From the NCBI GenBank assembly GCA_015060325.1, contig SUYQ01000014.1:1-61275 (forward strand): 61,275 nucleotides of DNA, in the 5' to 3' direction. The position numbers and the translations under genes were made by a program. Position 1 is the first letter of the stretch. Each line of letters starts with the position of its first letter. Positions 24,738-34,026 of the stretch are shown here, one piece after another. The DNA comes from Bacteroidales bacterium. Its GTDB lineage: Bacteria > Bacteroidota > Bacteroidia > Bacteroidales > UBA932. Under the pieces are notes generated by a model. That model did no database searches. It was given only the letters and a program-made list of their open reading frames with translations, and had not been told where the DNA came from.

Positions 24738-26072
24738 TTATTCGTATTTCTTAAGATATTCCTCAATGGCTGCTCTCTGACCAGCCTCATACTCATATTC
24801 AGCATTTATCGCGTCGATATTCTTCTGTGCTGACGGGCAATTTCCATCCAGTGCCTTCTCGAACCATTTCATAGCCTCCTCAAACTCTCCCTGCATCATG
24901 AATGTCACTCCTACCGTATTGAAAGCCCTCATGTCATCCTCCACCGGCTTCACATGCTCATATGCTTCTGCATATTTTCCTTCGCGGATCAGAGCGTTTG
25001 CCTGATTTATGATATCAACCGCCTCGTCGTTTGTCGAATCGTAATATACCGCCAGGTATCTTGCACATCTGAGGTGAGGGTAAATCTCGTCGAGCATCTT
25101 CTTCCATGTCTTTCCGTGGTCGATCCACTTTATCTTGTCCTTCTTCAGCTCCGACGGGATGGTTTCATCGTCGATGATCTCCAGTACCCTGTCCTTGTTC
25201 TCGATTTCTGAAGCTGCCACCACCCTTCTCAATCCTACCCAGTTCTCTTCTCCGTTCCTGATCCTGAAATCATCCATCGTCAGATTGTACTCAGGTCTGT
25301 GCTCGATGATGTAGTTGATCAGGGCCTTTGCTCGATTCTCTCCCAACCACCTGTTGAATGCCGGGCGACCTTCAGGTGAAGCGTAACCAGCCACTTCAAT
25401 CTTATCGATCTTGTAATGAGGGTTCGAGTGAATCTTATCTACTGCGGCAAGGATCTTTCCGAATGTCACCTCATTGTTGAATACCGAAGAATCAATCTCT
25501 ATTTTTGAAACCTTGAAGATGATTTCCAGCTCATCCTGTCCGAAGTCCCATTCTCTCGAAGCATCCACCAGTACATATTCAGGAATTCTTCTTGCCGGCA
25601 TCTGGGGTTCCTCAAACAGTGCTATTCCTTCTGCCAGATTCTCCTCAGCCAGCTCCTGTTCACATGCACATCCCACCAATTGTCTCCTTATACCGAGGTT
25701 TGCCGATTTCATCCATCTCTTGAGAGGAACCTGTGAGGTATACTGGTAGACCTCACCTTTCATCACCTGATTTTCTCCCAGTTCCCAATCCTTGTCTCCT
25801 TGAATATGGTTGACCTGTCTCTCTCTCTTGTATCTTCCCTTTCCATAGACCTCCATCATATCGAGCCAGAGAGTATCTCTTCCATTATATATATAAGGCA
25901 TTATGACTTCTTTCCTGTTTGAAGGCAGATCTCTTACGTCGGTATCCACGTCGAAGGAAACAGTAACATTTGTTCCATCATGAGTGAGGGATTCATTTGA
26001 GATCACAGTCTGAGCCTCTGTCATCATGCTCATTCCCAATACGAGAACTGCTGTTGTCAAAATTTTCTTCAT
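24738..26072 (-). CDS. DUF3868/OmpA-domain accessory protein of the fimbrial operon
   Basis: 444 residues. Signal peptide 1-20 (MTEAQ). N-terminal DUF3868-type domain (about 22-150) with a CACEQE pair of cysteines near 135-137; central OmpA-like peptidoglycan-binding region around VAGYASPEGRPAFNRWLGENRAKALINYI; C-terminal tetratricopeptide-like helices (EGKYAEAYEHV, GEFEEAMKWFEKAL). Such proteins accompany DUF3575 and FimB/Mfa2 genes in Bacteroidales and probably connect the pilus base to the cell wall; this is inferred from domain content. 13 bases separate it from the upstream gene. Confidence 0.8.
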   Translation of the reverse strand: MKKILTTAVLVLGMSMMTEAQTVISNESLTHDGTNVTVSFDVDTDVRDLPSNRKEVIMPYIYNGRDTLWLDMMEVYGKGRYKRERQVNHIQGDKDWELGENQVMKGEVYQYTSQVPLKRWMKSANLGIRRQLVGCACEQELAEENLAEGIALFEEPQMPARRIPEYVLVDASREWDFGQDELEIIFKVSKIEIDSSVFNNEVTFGKILAAVDKIHSNPHYKIDKIEVAGYASPEGRPAFNRWLGENRAKALINYIIEHRPEYNLTMDDFRIRNGEENWVGLRRVVAASEIENKDRVLEIIDDETIPSELKKDKIKWIDHGKTWKKMLDEIYPHLRCARYLAVYYDSTNDEAVDIINQANALIREGKYAEAYEHVKPVEDDMRAFNTVGVTFMMQGEFEEAMKWFEKALDGNCPSAQKNIDAINAEYEYEAGQRAAIEEYLKKYE

Positions 26073-26085
26073 ATCTGTTTCCTCC

Positions 26086-26688
26086 TTATTTTATCATATA
26101 GATGAATGAAAGACCAAAATCTGTAGGACCGAAGGCGTGCTTTGCGACGTTCTCCTGGAAAAGTCCACAAGGGCGGCTTTCAAATCTGTCATATTCAGTG
26201 TACCACCATCCCAGACCGAGAGTGAACTCCATGTTCCATCTGCGGCTGATCGGCCATGCGTAACCGTAGGTAATTCCCGCTCCTACTGCCCATCCTTGAC
26301 TTCTGGCATGTTGCAGATTGTCAAGAAAACCGCCTTCAGAGACCTCTTTATAAAATACTTCCGGGATCAGCACTCCGCTTACGTTGAACTGGGTATAATT
26401 ACCGTTGATGCCAATGAAGTGTCCCTGGAAACTCTCACAGAACCAGTATCTGAACTCAGGAGTCACCAGAAAATGCTTAGCCTTTATATTATCCTCTTTA
26501 TTAAGGGTCCATGGATTGTATCCGCCCGCGATCTCGAATGTCCAGCGGTCGCCCATTGCGAATTCAAAACCCACGTTAGGGGTTGTAGTCGCCCAGTACA
26601 GGGAGTTGGTCTTCACTGCTATCTTCTGCGCAGATGCCGTCGAAGCAAAAGCAAGAAGAATGACTACAAGTGTAAGATAGCGTTTCAT
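26086..26688 (-). CDS. DUF3575 outer-membrane protein, first gene of the fimbrial operon
   Basis: 200 residues from ATG at 26688 (a longer frame begins only at TTG). Signal peptide MKRYLTLVVILLAFASTASAQ. The mature part is a small beta-barrel typical of DUF3575: KTNSLYWATTTPNVGFEF, FLVTPEFRYWF, GYAWPISRRWNMEFTLGLGWW and the aromatic-ending FGLSFIYMIK. Family members are the usual companions of OmpA/DUF3868 and fimbrillin genes. The operon promoter lies about 115 bases upstream. Confidence 0.85.
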   Translation of the reverse strand: MKRYLTLVVILLAFASTASAQKIAVKTNSLYWATTTPNVGFEFAMGDRWTFEIAGGYNPWTLNKEDNIKAKHFLVTPEFRYWFCESFQGHFIGINGNYTQFNVSGVLIPEVFYKEVSEGGFLDNLQHARSQGWAVGAGITYGYAWPISRRWNMEFTLGLGWWYTEYDRFESRPCGLFQENVAKHAFGPTDFGLSFIYMIK

Positions 26689-26804
26689 CAGCAAATCTTT
26701 GTTAGTTGATAACTTCAAAACCGCTGAGCAAAACAGAAATATTTAATGAAGTAAAAATAAGAATCCGGATATCAGATCCTGGATTTTGTTTCGTTCAGCG
26801 ATAA

Positions 26805-26837
26805 CAAAGGTAGATACACGGGAAGCCATGCTGCAAA
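26805..26837 (-). promoter_or_regulatory. Promoter of the fimbrial operon
   Basis: Minus strand: TTTG (26837-26834), 21-base spacer, TACCTTTG (26812-26805). Both boxes match the Bacteroidota primary-sigma consensus. It lies in the 351-base divergent gap with the AraC-type regulator gene, leaving a leader of roughly 110 bases. Confidence 0.7.
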
Positions 26838-27009
26838 TCTTGCATTACGGTTTTACCAGAGATACAATTTTTATTTTCATATGCGCTATTTTTTACGAAG
26901 GCGCAACTTATTCAGCTTTATTTGCACCAAATTACATATGCTAACACAAAAAATAATTTGTATCAGCGAAAAATTTAATGAGGATACTATTTTTTATTTT
27001 GAAAATACA

Positions 27010-27017
27010 TACCTTTG
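27010..27017 (+). promoter_or_regulatory. Candidate -7 box (TACCTTTG) of the AraC-type regulator
   Basis: Exact TAnnTTTG match 22 bases before the ATG at 27040. No TTTG at -33 spacing. The AT-rich 26838-27009 between it and the divergent fimbrial promoter is the natural place for a regulator site, but I find no convincing operator. Confidence 0.45.
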
Positions 27018-27039
27018 CAGTGGCGTTATTTAAAGAAAA

Positions 27040-28113
27040 ATGGAAACTACCATTCATGCGTTCTTTGAGTTCGGATACACACTCACATTCGGAATTCTTG
27101 GAGCCATTGTTTTACTGACAAAGACCCCAAAACAAGCAGAACTTGAAAGTTACAAGAAGGCACGCACCGCATTAGGTGTCGGGCTGACTATGCTGTCCAT
27201 ATATTGCATCATAAGAATGCTGACTCCTCAACACCATGAGGATTACGTAAGTTTCTGGCTGTTGGTAACCTTCACCCTGATACATTCATGGCTGACATAT
27301 GCTACAATGCTTTTCCTGATGGAATCGCCGCGATATATGACACGCAACTTCCTGATTGACGGATTAATACCTGTTTCGTTAATGCTGATCGGAGGAGTCG
27401 TAGGAATCTTCGTTCCAAGTCTGCAGCCGGCAATGTTCGTCATCTTCGGATGCATATTCGGCATAAAATGCGCCTGGATGTTCTATACATGCCGGAAAGA
27501 ATATCTTAAATGCAAGCGGGAGCTTGAGAACAATTACGACGAGCTGCCTGACATACAGTGGATAAACACATTGATATGGATCTCACTTATCATGTCAGCC
27601 GCAACAATAGTTGCATTCTACGTACCTGCAACACATATCGTCTACTATCCTGCTATCCCAATCATTTACATATTCATCGTAGTGAAGATTCTCAATTTCA
27701 TGCCTGTAAAGATCGACAAGATCAGGCATAGCAATCTTTCTATGAATAGCGCACCGGAACCGGTGAAGAAAGTGACCGGACTGGCAGAGAAGATCGAACC
27801 AAAACTGGTCAAGTGGGTAGAGGAGAAAAGATTCTGTCAGCCTGAACTTAGCATCAAGGACGTAGCAATGGAAATGGGGACAAACCAGAATTACCTTTCA
27901 CAATATCTCAATAACAACAAGGGCGTGACATTCCAGGTGTGGCTGAACACACTCAGAATAGAGGAAAGCAAGAAAATCCTCACATCCGGAGAAAAACTCT
28001 CCATTGAAGAAGTAGGAATCCGAGTAGGAATCCCTCAGAGCTACAATTTCTCAAGATGGTTCAGAGTCATTACAGATATGACCCCGTACCAGTATAGGAA
28101 ATCAAATAATTAA
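27040..28113 (+). CDS. Membrane-anchored AraC-family transcriptional regulator
   Basis: 357 residues: about six or seven TM helices in residues 1-225 (for example FGYTLTFGILGAIVLL, FWLLVTFTLIHSWL, IPVSLMLIGGVVGIF, WISLIMSAATIVAFYV), then a cytoplasmic AraC-type DNA-binding domain at about 255-355 with SIKDVAMEMGTNQNYLSQYL (first HTH) and SIEEVGIRVGIPQSYNFSRWF (second HTH), ending MTPYQYRK. Being divergent from the fimbrial operon, it is the obvious candidate regulator, sensing something at the membrane; the signal is unknown. Its last 44 bases overlap the 3' end of the convergent DUF5106 gene. Confidence 0.85.
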   Translation: METTIHAFFEFGYTLTFGILGAIVLLTKTPKQAELESYKKARTALGVGLTMLSIYCIIRMLTPQHHEDYVSFWLLVTFTLIHSWLTYATMLFLMESPRYMTRNFLIDGLIPVSLMLIGGVVGIFVPSLQPAMFVIFGCIFGIKCAWMFYTCRKEYLKCKRELENNYDELPDIQWINTLIWISLIMSAATIVAFYVPATHIVYYPAIPIIYIFIVVKILNFMPVKIDKIRHSNLSMNSAPEPVKKVTGLAEKIEPKLVKWVEEKRFCQPELSIKDVAMEMGTNQNYLSQYLNNNKGVTFQVWLNTLRIEESKKILTSGEKLSIEEVGIRVGIPQSYNFSRWFRVITDMTPYQYRKSNN

Positions 28114-29107
28114 AGAGCTTGTTTTCAGGAACATCCTTCATTATCACCCTCTTTTCCGCATCCAGAAGGTACAACGAAGGGATTGCTCTTATCGCATACA
28201 CATCGTCCCCTCTCAGGACAAGATCAGGATCGAATCCATTATACCATTCTTCCGGGTATATCGGCATATAGGAACGCCATGCCTGGATATCCTCGTCTAT
28301 ATAGATGTTCAGCACCGCCATTCTTCCTGATGAAATCAACGAAGATATGTTCTGATCACCTTTCAATACCTCTATGATGCTCATGCAGGCTGCGCATCCC
28401 GGGTTACTGAAAAAGAGAAGAGTCAGTTCGGAATCGATATCATGAAGATTTCTGATTTTTCCCGACTTGTCAGAGAATCTGAAATCTGTTGCTTTTGTAC
28501 CGATACGGTTCAGTCCGCACATCCTCGCCTCCCGCTCGTATTTTCCTCTTTCCACGTCGGAAAGTCCCTCATAAGAAGCATATCGGGAAACGAAAGGCAG
28601 ATAATATTCTTCATTCCTTACAGGAGAGTTAGGATCATACAGATATTTCTGAACAAGCTGGACAAATGTCTCGAAGACATTTGATGAAGGGTTCTTCTTT
28701 TCACACTGATAAGCGCGGTCATACAGGTTCTCCATCGATTTCAATGCAATCTCGAGAGGAGCTGCATCAAGAAGCATTGTCCAATCCGCAAACTTCTGCT
28801 CTACCACATCTTTCGGCACACCGCTCACATAAAGAGAATCGCAGGGATAATCTCTTGAAGGATCTGTAATACCGTTCCAGAAGTTCTGGGAGTAATATGC
28901 AAGCGCTTCCTGCTGATCGGAAATGATGGATGGAATCTGAACATCAGGAAAAGGCAGAGGTTTGAACTCTGCCTTTTCAATATTCTTGCTTTCAATTATC
29001 TTGTCTTTCGGCTCCGCAGCACCTTGAGATCTTTCACTGCTACCGCTTCCGCCACAGCCTGTCAGCAAGACAACTGAAAGAATGGAAATCAATGGATTGT
29101 ATTTCAT
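28070..29107 (-). CDS. DUF5106/thioredoxin-like lipoprotein
   Basis: 345 residues. Lipobox LLTGC (C18), so outer-membrane lipoprotein. An N-terminal helical domain (about 60-195), as in DUF5106 proteins, is followed by a thioredoxin-like fold: IGTKATDFRFSDKSGK, LLFFSNPGCAACMS with C238-x-x-C241, and AIRAIPSLYLLDAEKRVI with the cis-proline. Likely a periplasmic or surface thiol-disulfide protein; partner unknown. It starts one base after the stop of the Na/Pi cotransporter gene, so the two are cotranscribed. The stop lies 44 bases inside the convergent regulator gene. Confidence 0.8.
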   Translation of the reverse strand: MKYNPLISILSVVLLTGCGGSGSSERSQGAAEPKDKIIESKNIEKAEFKPLPFPDVQIPSIISDQQEALAYYSQNFWNGITDPSRDYPCDSLYVSGVPKDVVEQKFADWTMLLDAAPLEIALKSMENLYDRAYQCEKKNPSSNVFETFVQLVQKYLYDPNSPVRNEEYYLPFVSRYASYEGLSDVERGKYEREARMCGLNRIGTKATDFRFSDKSGKIRNLHDIDSELTLLFFSNPGCAACMSIIEVLKGDQNISSLISSGRMAVLNIYIDEDIQAWRSYMPIYPEEWYNGFDPDLVLRGDDVYAIRAIPSLYLLDAEKRVIMKDVPENKLFNYLISYTGTGSYL

Positions 29108-29108
29108 A

Positions 29109-30875
29109 TTACTTTTTTACAGATGACTGAGAGATATTGATAAGGAAGTCTCCGATCTTCTCAAGCTCTGCAAGGACGTCCATATAATAAACTCCTGTCA
29201 GATAGTTATAGCTGTTGCCCTCGATATTGACAATATGCTCTTCTCTGAGATGGTTGCGGCACTCGTTGATATTGTACTCACAGTTCTCAGCATTTGAAAT
29301 CTCCTTGAGATTCTCATTCTTGAGGTTTTCAATCATGACGTCATAACCCTTCTGTACAAGATCCATCATCTTGTTGAGACGGTCAAGCAGAGACTTGTCA
29401 AACTTCTTGTTATGAATATTCTTTCTCTTGAGGATACGTCCGATTGCCTCACCCGAGTCTCCGAGGGATTCCATTTCGCCGATGATCTTATACATCATCT
29501 TGATCTGCTCGGTTGCCTCCTGACTGATTTCATTCTTTGAAACTTCATTGAGATATGTAGCTATCTCATACTCGATCCTGTCAGTGATTTCCTCATATTT
29601 GATGAGCTTGTCGTTTATTGCATCGAATTTTTCCGGATCCTGCTCATTTATAGCCTGACGCACATAGCCGAAACCGTTGCTGCATATTTCTGCAAAGTGT
29701 ACGATTTCCTGCTTGGCCTCCTGAAGCGAAAGTTCCGCTGTGCTGAGAGGACCACCTGAGATATACTTGAGTCTGAATACTTCAGCCTCACCCTTAGGCT
29801 CCTTGACAAGCCATACCACAGCCTTTTCTATATACTTGGTGAACCATATGAGCACCATTGTATTGGTTACATTGAAGAGAGTGTGCAACATTGCGATACC
29901 ATATAGCATCGAATCCTTTGCAGCAAGAAATGCAGCCTCGGCCTTGGCCTCACCTGGCGTATCCTTGGCAGCCTTGAAGGCCTCATTAAGACCAGCCATA
30001 TCGACTGTCATAGGATCTGAAAATCCCAATGAGACCATAATAAGACTTATAAGTTTAAGAATAGGACCCAAAAGGATCAATACCCATATCACACCTATGA
30101 TATTGAAGATGGTATGTGCACGTGCAGCTCTCTTTGCTGAAGTGTTGGCAACCGAAGCAGCAATGTTTGCAGTGATGGTAGTTCCGATATTCTCACCAAG
30201 CACCATGGCTATAGCCAATTTGAAGTCAATGAGACCGGATGCTGCAAGAAGCATGGTGATTGCCATTGTCGCGCTGGAAGCCTGAAGTACGATGGTCAGG
30301 ATCGCACCTGCAAAAAGGAATAACAGTACCGATCCGAATCCGAAATCATTGATGCTTCCGAAGAAGCCCATCATTTCAGTCTCATATTGACCAAGCACCT
30401 TATTTGCACAGTCCTTCATGAATGTCAGTCCCACATACATAACTGCAAATCCCATAAGGAACTGACCGATATTTTTCAGAGTGGCTTTCTTGGAAGAGTG
30501 CATTACAAATCCGAATGCCATCATAGGAACTGCAAACAGGGCGATATTTACAGAAAATCCAAGGGATGTAACCCAAGCTGTAAGAGTAGTACCTATATTG
30601 GCTCCCATTATGACCCCTATGGCATTTCCAAGAGACAGAAGACCTGCATTCACAAAACTTACCACCATGATAGTAGTAGCGGAAGATGACTGCACAAGGG
30701 CTGTCACCAAAGTACCGGTAAATACTCGTTTTGCAGAATTTGAAGTCATCTTTGCCATGAATGTCCTCAGGCGGTCACCGGCAGACTTCTGCAGACCTTC
30801 ACTCATCAGTGTCATACCATAGAGGAACATTGCAAGTCCTCCAAGTATAGAAAGCACATTAAGAATAGTTTCCAT
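29109..30875 (-). CDS. Na+/phosphate cotransporter with PhoU-like C-terminal domain
   Basis: 588-residue inner-membrane protein of the NptA/YjbB family. Two inverted repeats with QSSSATT at about 62-68 and the matching QASSATMAI at about 197-205, each followed by GANIGTT / GENIGTT motifs; TM helices run to about residue 350. The C-terminal ~220 residues are helical and PhoU-like (QEAKQEIVHFAEIC, EIATYLNEVSKNEIS). Imports or exports phosphate with sodium; direction cannot be told. ATG at 30875. First gene of a two-gene unit with the DUF5106 lipoprotein. Confidence 0.9.
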   Translation of the reverse strand: METILNVLSILGGLAMFLYGMTLMSEGLQKSAGDRLRTFMAKMTSNSAKRVFTGTLVTALVQSSSATTIMVVSFVNAGLLSLGNAIGVIMGANIGTTLTAWVTSLGFSVNIALFAVPMMAFGFVMHSSKKATLKNIGQFLMGFAVMYVGLTFMKDCANKVLGQYETEMMGFFGSINDFGFGSVLLFLFAGAILTIVLQASSATMAITMLLAASGLIDFKLAIAMVLGENIGTTITANIAASVANTSAKRAARAHTIFNIIGVIWVLILLGPILKLISLIMVSLGFSDPMTVDMAGLNEAFKAAKDTPGEAKAEAAFLAAKDSMLYGIAMLHTLFNVTNTMVLIWFTKYIEKAVVWLVKEPKGEAEVFRLKYISGGPLSTAELSLQEAKQEIVHFAEICSNGFGYVRQAINEQDPEKFDAINDKLIKYEEITDRIEYEIATYLNEVSKNEISQEATEQIKMMYKIIGEMESLGDSGEAIGRILKRKNIHNKKFDKSLLDRLNKMMDLVQKGYDVMIENLKNENLKEISNAENCEYNINECRNHLREEHIVNIEGNSYNYLTGVYYMDVLAELEKIGDFLINISQSSVKK

Positions 30876-30942
30876 ATAGAAATTATAGTTGTTATTTGCT
30901 TACTAAAATAGGCGAATAAGCCACAAAAATATAAAAAATAAT

Positions 30943-30950
30943 TAGATTTG
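30943..30950 (+). promoter_or_regulatory. Candidate -7 box (TAGATTTG)
   Basis: TAnnTTTG match 52 bases before the TTG start of the 1005-residue protein. A TATTTTTG box for the divergent Na/Pi gene lies at 30931-30924 on the other strand. Neither has a good -33 box. Confidence 0.4.
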
Positions 30951-31002
30951 CGAGGTTGTTTACGACAATCAGCTGACAAGTTTTATTAAAAACTGACACA
31001 TT

Positions 31003-34000
31003 TTGAAAAAAATAATACTCTTCATATACCTGATATTAATCCCTCTGCTGACACAGGCACAGTTCTTCGTTCCTGGAGATGATCCTGGAAGATTGAAGTG
31101 GAACTACATTGATACGGATAATTTCCGTGTCATTTATCCTCAGGGAAGCGACTCACTTGCAAGGGAATACGGATTCAAGCTTGAAAAATATAAGATTCCC
31201 GTATCACGCACTACCGGATATATGGTCGGCCAGGGAGACGGACGGCTGATGCCGGCGGTGATTCATGCATATAATACTGCAAACGGTTCCGTAGCATGGG
31301 CTCCTAAGAGAATGGACCTGTTCACCATTCCTACAGCATATGATCCCGAACCTATGCCATGGTCTACAATGTTGTCTGTGCATGAAGGCAGACATATCAC
31401 CCAGATGCAGTTCGGCATGACCAATGCACAGAAGCCGTTCACATACGTGTTCGGAGAAATGTGGAACATCCTTGTATCCCTTCTCTATCCGGGTATGTAT
31501 TTCATTGAGGGAGATGCTGTAATTGCAGAAACCGCCTTCACTCCTTCCGGAAGAGGAAGGACCGCTGATTTCCTGAATTACTATAGAGTCGCCTTTGACC
31601 AGGGAGAATATCTTAGATGGGACATATGGCAGTTCGGCTCTCAGAAGCATTATACACCGGATCATTATGCTCTGGGATACATGACTCTCTCAGGCATCAG
31701 ATATCTGTACGACTATCCGTACGTGATGAAGGACGGATATGCCAGAGCATCACGCAGACTGTTTGACTTTGCACCTATGTTCACTGTCTCAGGAAAGAAG
31801 AGCGGAAAGGACAGGAGGGTTGCCAGAGAGATATTCAAAGAGGTCTGCGATACGATGCAGGGCATATGGAGCAGGGATGCAGAAAAGAGGGCACCGTTCA
31901 TATTCATGGAGGAAGTGACCGAAGAGCCGCGTCTCTACACGGATTATGGAAGCAAGATATCTGTCGGAAAGGATATATATACCGTCAAGAGCGGGTTTCT
32001 TGACAGTCCGGCCCTGATAAGGATAGATTCCACCGGAAAAGAACATAAGATATCAGAATTTGCCTACACCGTATCCGAACTGAAATATCATGACGGCAGG
32101 ATATATTGGAGCGAAGAGATTCCGGACCCGAGATGGAGCATGAAGGCAGATTCCAGAATAAGGTCAATTGACCTGAAAGGCAGGAAGAAGGTCAACTGTT
32201 CGGACAGGAGACAGCTTCTGTTCAACCCTTCATTCTCGGATAAGAATATGGCGACCGCCCAGTACTTCCCATCCGGAGGAACGGCACTGAACATTGACGG
32301 AGAGACGATCATGGCTCCTGACAGTCTTCAGATTGTGGAGACTGCATGGATCGGAGATACGGTATATGCTACTGCAATCTCAGATAACGGATTCGGAATA
32401 TATTCATATGACGGAGAATGGGATATGGTTCTTGCCCCGCAGCCTGTGAGAGTCACCTGCTTCAAAAGCTGGGATGGTGAACTCACGTTCATATCGGACA
32501 GAACAGGAACAAATGAACTGTATCATCTTGATCCTGTCACCGGAGAACTCAGACAAAAGACATCGACAAGATACGGAGCTGACGACTACACCTACAGCGA
32601 AGACGGACGGAATCTATATTTCTCATCACAGACTCTGAAAGGCAAAAAGATGTTCAGAACTCCTGTTGATTCACTATTCGACAGAAAGGTAGACTTTACC
32701 GATCGCTATAAATATATCATAGCAGACCGGCTGGCGGAGCAGGAAAAGGAGATTGCAGGAAGTGCGGAGGCTGTAGACAATGACATCGAAGTGCGGATGA
32801 GCGAACCCAAGCGTTACCGTAAGGCAGCCCACATGTTCAACATCCACTCATGGGCTCCAGTCTATGTCAATGTGGACAATATAATGAACATGTCCTATGA
32901 CTACATCTTCCAGGCTGCATCTCTTGGTGCCGCTGCCATAATGCAGAACAGGCTGGCCACAGGTGTCGGAGAATTCGGATATTCGGCTCACAAGGACCCT
33001 TATGACAGGTCAAAGTGGAGGCACTCGGGACATTTCAAATTCACATATTCAGGTCTTTATCCTGTCATAGAGGCTAAGATCGACTTCAATGACAGAGGTG
33101 CAAGGCAATATAATGTATATGCCGTCAGATCTGAACAAGGGACAAGCGTCGGACTATACTCCAGCGAACTGTCTTCCCCATTTTTTGACGGAAGACTTAC
33201 CACATACATTCCGTTCAACTTCTCATCTGGAGGATGGTACAAGGGACTCATCCCACGGCTGTCATATCGGATCACAAACGATATGTTCAACACTTCCATC
33301 CCGATACTTGAAGAAGAAGGAATCGGACAATACCCTTGGAATCCTCCTTTCAAAGAAGTCATTGAAGGTAAGAACAGGTTCAGACATTACCTGAGCGGTT
33401 CGATAAGAGCTTATACAATCACATCCACCCCTAACTCAGCAGTATATCCGAGATGGGGTATCGGAGCGGAAATAGGAGCGACAGGAAGCCTTGAAAGCGA
33501 AAATATACTCTCGCCTATGGGTTACGGATATCTCTACGGATATGTCCCTGGAATCATCCGTGAGCAAGGACTCAAACTTTCGGTCATGCACCAGCAGAAA
33601 CTGGATAAGAACGCCATATTCGGCCAACCGGCGGTGCAGGTCATGCCAAGAGGACTTGAATCCTACCCTGCTCTCAGCAGCTTCATGGCAGTAAACAACC
33701 CGTCAGTCACGAAGTTTTCTGCTGACTATGCCATTCCGATCTATATAGGCGATCTTTCCATCGCAGGAGGACTCGTATATATAAAGAGACTATGTCTGAC
33801 GCCACATGTCGACTATACACGTGCAGGAAAAACCGATCTGTTCTCAGTGGGGTCTGCACTTACACTGGACCTCAACGGAATAATATGGATAGACTGGCCG
33901 GTATCGATTGGAGCGACCTATTCATACAGCGGACTGGGGGATTACAGTCTTGTCAAGCAACAGACAGGAATAGAAATGAACCCGCACCACGTAGGATTTG

Positions 34001-34020
34001 TATTTAACGTATCATTTTAA
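31003..34020 (+). CDS. HExxH-containing outer-membrane protein (peptidase-like domain, propeller, beta-barrel)
   Basis: 1005 residues. Signal peptide 1-20 (LLTQAQ). Residues ~25-260 contain a gluzincin-like zinc site H127-E-x-x-H131 (SVHEGRHITQ) with a downstream glutamate region YFIEGDAVIAET (E169/E176). Residues ~300-600 have repeated blade-like motifs (LTFISDRTGTNELYHLD, DYTYSEDGRNLYFSS) like TolB-type propellers. The last ~350 residues are strand-rich and end in a C-terminal Phe (VGFVFNVSF), as in outer-membrane barrels. Catalysis is plausible but not shown. The start is TTG at 31003: an in-frame stop at 30994 leaves no ATG, and the signal peptide begins exactly there. Confidence 0.72.
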   Translation: MKKIILFIYLILIPLLTQAQFFVPGDDPGRLKWNYIDTDNFRVIYPQGSDSLAREYGFKLEKYKIPVSRTTGYMVGQGDGRLMPAVIHAYNTANGSVAWAPKRMDLFTIPTAYDPEPMPWSTMLSVHEGRHITQMQFGMTNAQKPFTYVFGEMWNILVSLLYPGMYFIEGDAVIAETAFTPSGRGRTADFLNYYRVAFDQGEYLRWDIWQFGSQKHYTPDHYALGYMTLSGIRYLYDYPYVMKDGYARASRRLFDFAPMFTVSGKKSGKDRRVAREIFKEVCDTMQGIWSRDAEKRAPFIFMEEVTEEPRLYTDYGSKISVGKDIYTVKSGFLDSPALIRIDSTGKEHKISEFAYTVSELKYHDGRIYWSEEIPDPRWSMKADSRIRSIDLKGRKKVNCSDRRQLLFNPSFSDKNMATAQYFPSGGTALNIDGETIMAPDSLQIVETAWIGDTVYATAISDNGFGIYSYDGEWDMVLAPQPVRVTCFKSWDGELTFISDRTGTNELYHLDPVTGELRQKTSTRYGADDYTYSEDGRNLYFSSQTLKGKKMFRTPVDSLFDRKVDFTDRYKYIIADRLAEQEKEIAGSAEAVDNDIEVRMSEPKRYRKAAHMFNIHSWAPVYVNVDNIMNMSYDYIFQAASLGAAAIMQNRLATGVGEFGYSAHKDPYDRSKWRHSGHFKFTYSGLYPVIEAKIDFNDRGARQYNVYAVRSEQGTSVGLYSSELSSPFFDGRLTTYIPFNFSSGGWYKGLIPRLSYRITNDMFNTSIPILEEEGIGQYPWNPPFKEVIEGKNRFRHYLSGSIRAYTITSTPNSAVYPRWGIGAEIGATGSLESENILSPMGYGYLYGYVPGIIREQGLKLSVMHQQKLDKNAIFGQPAVQVMPRGLESYPALSSFMAVNNPSVTKFSADYAIPIYIGDLSIAGGLVYIKRLCLTPHVDYTRAGKTDLFSVGSALTLDLNGIIWIDWPVSIGATYSYSGLGDYSLVKQQTGIEMNPHHVGFVFNVSF

Positions 34021-34026
34021 TAAAAC

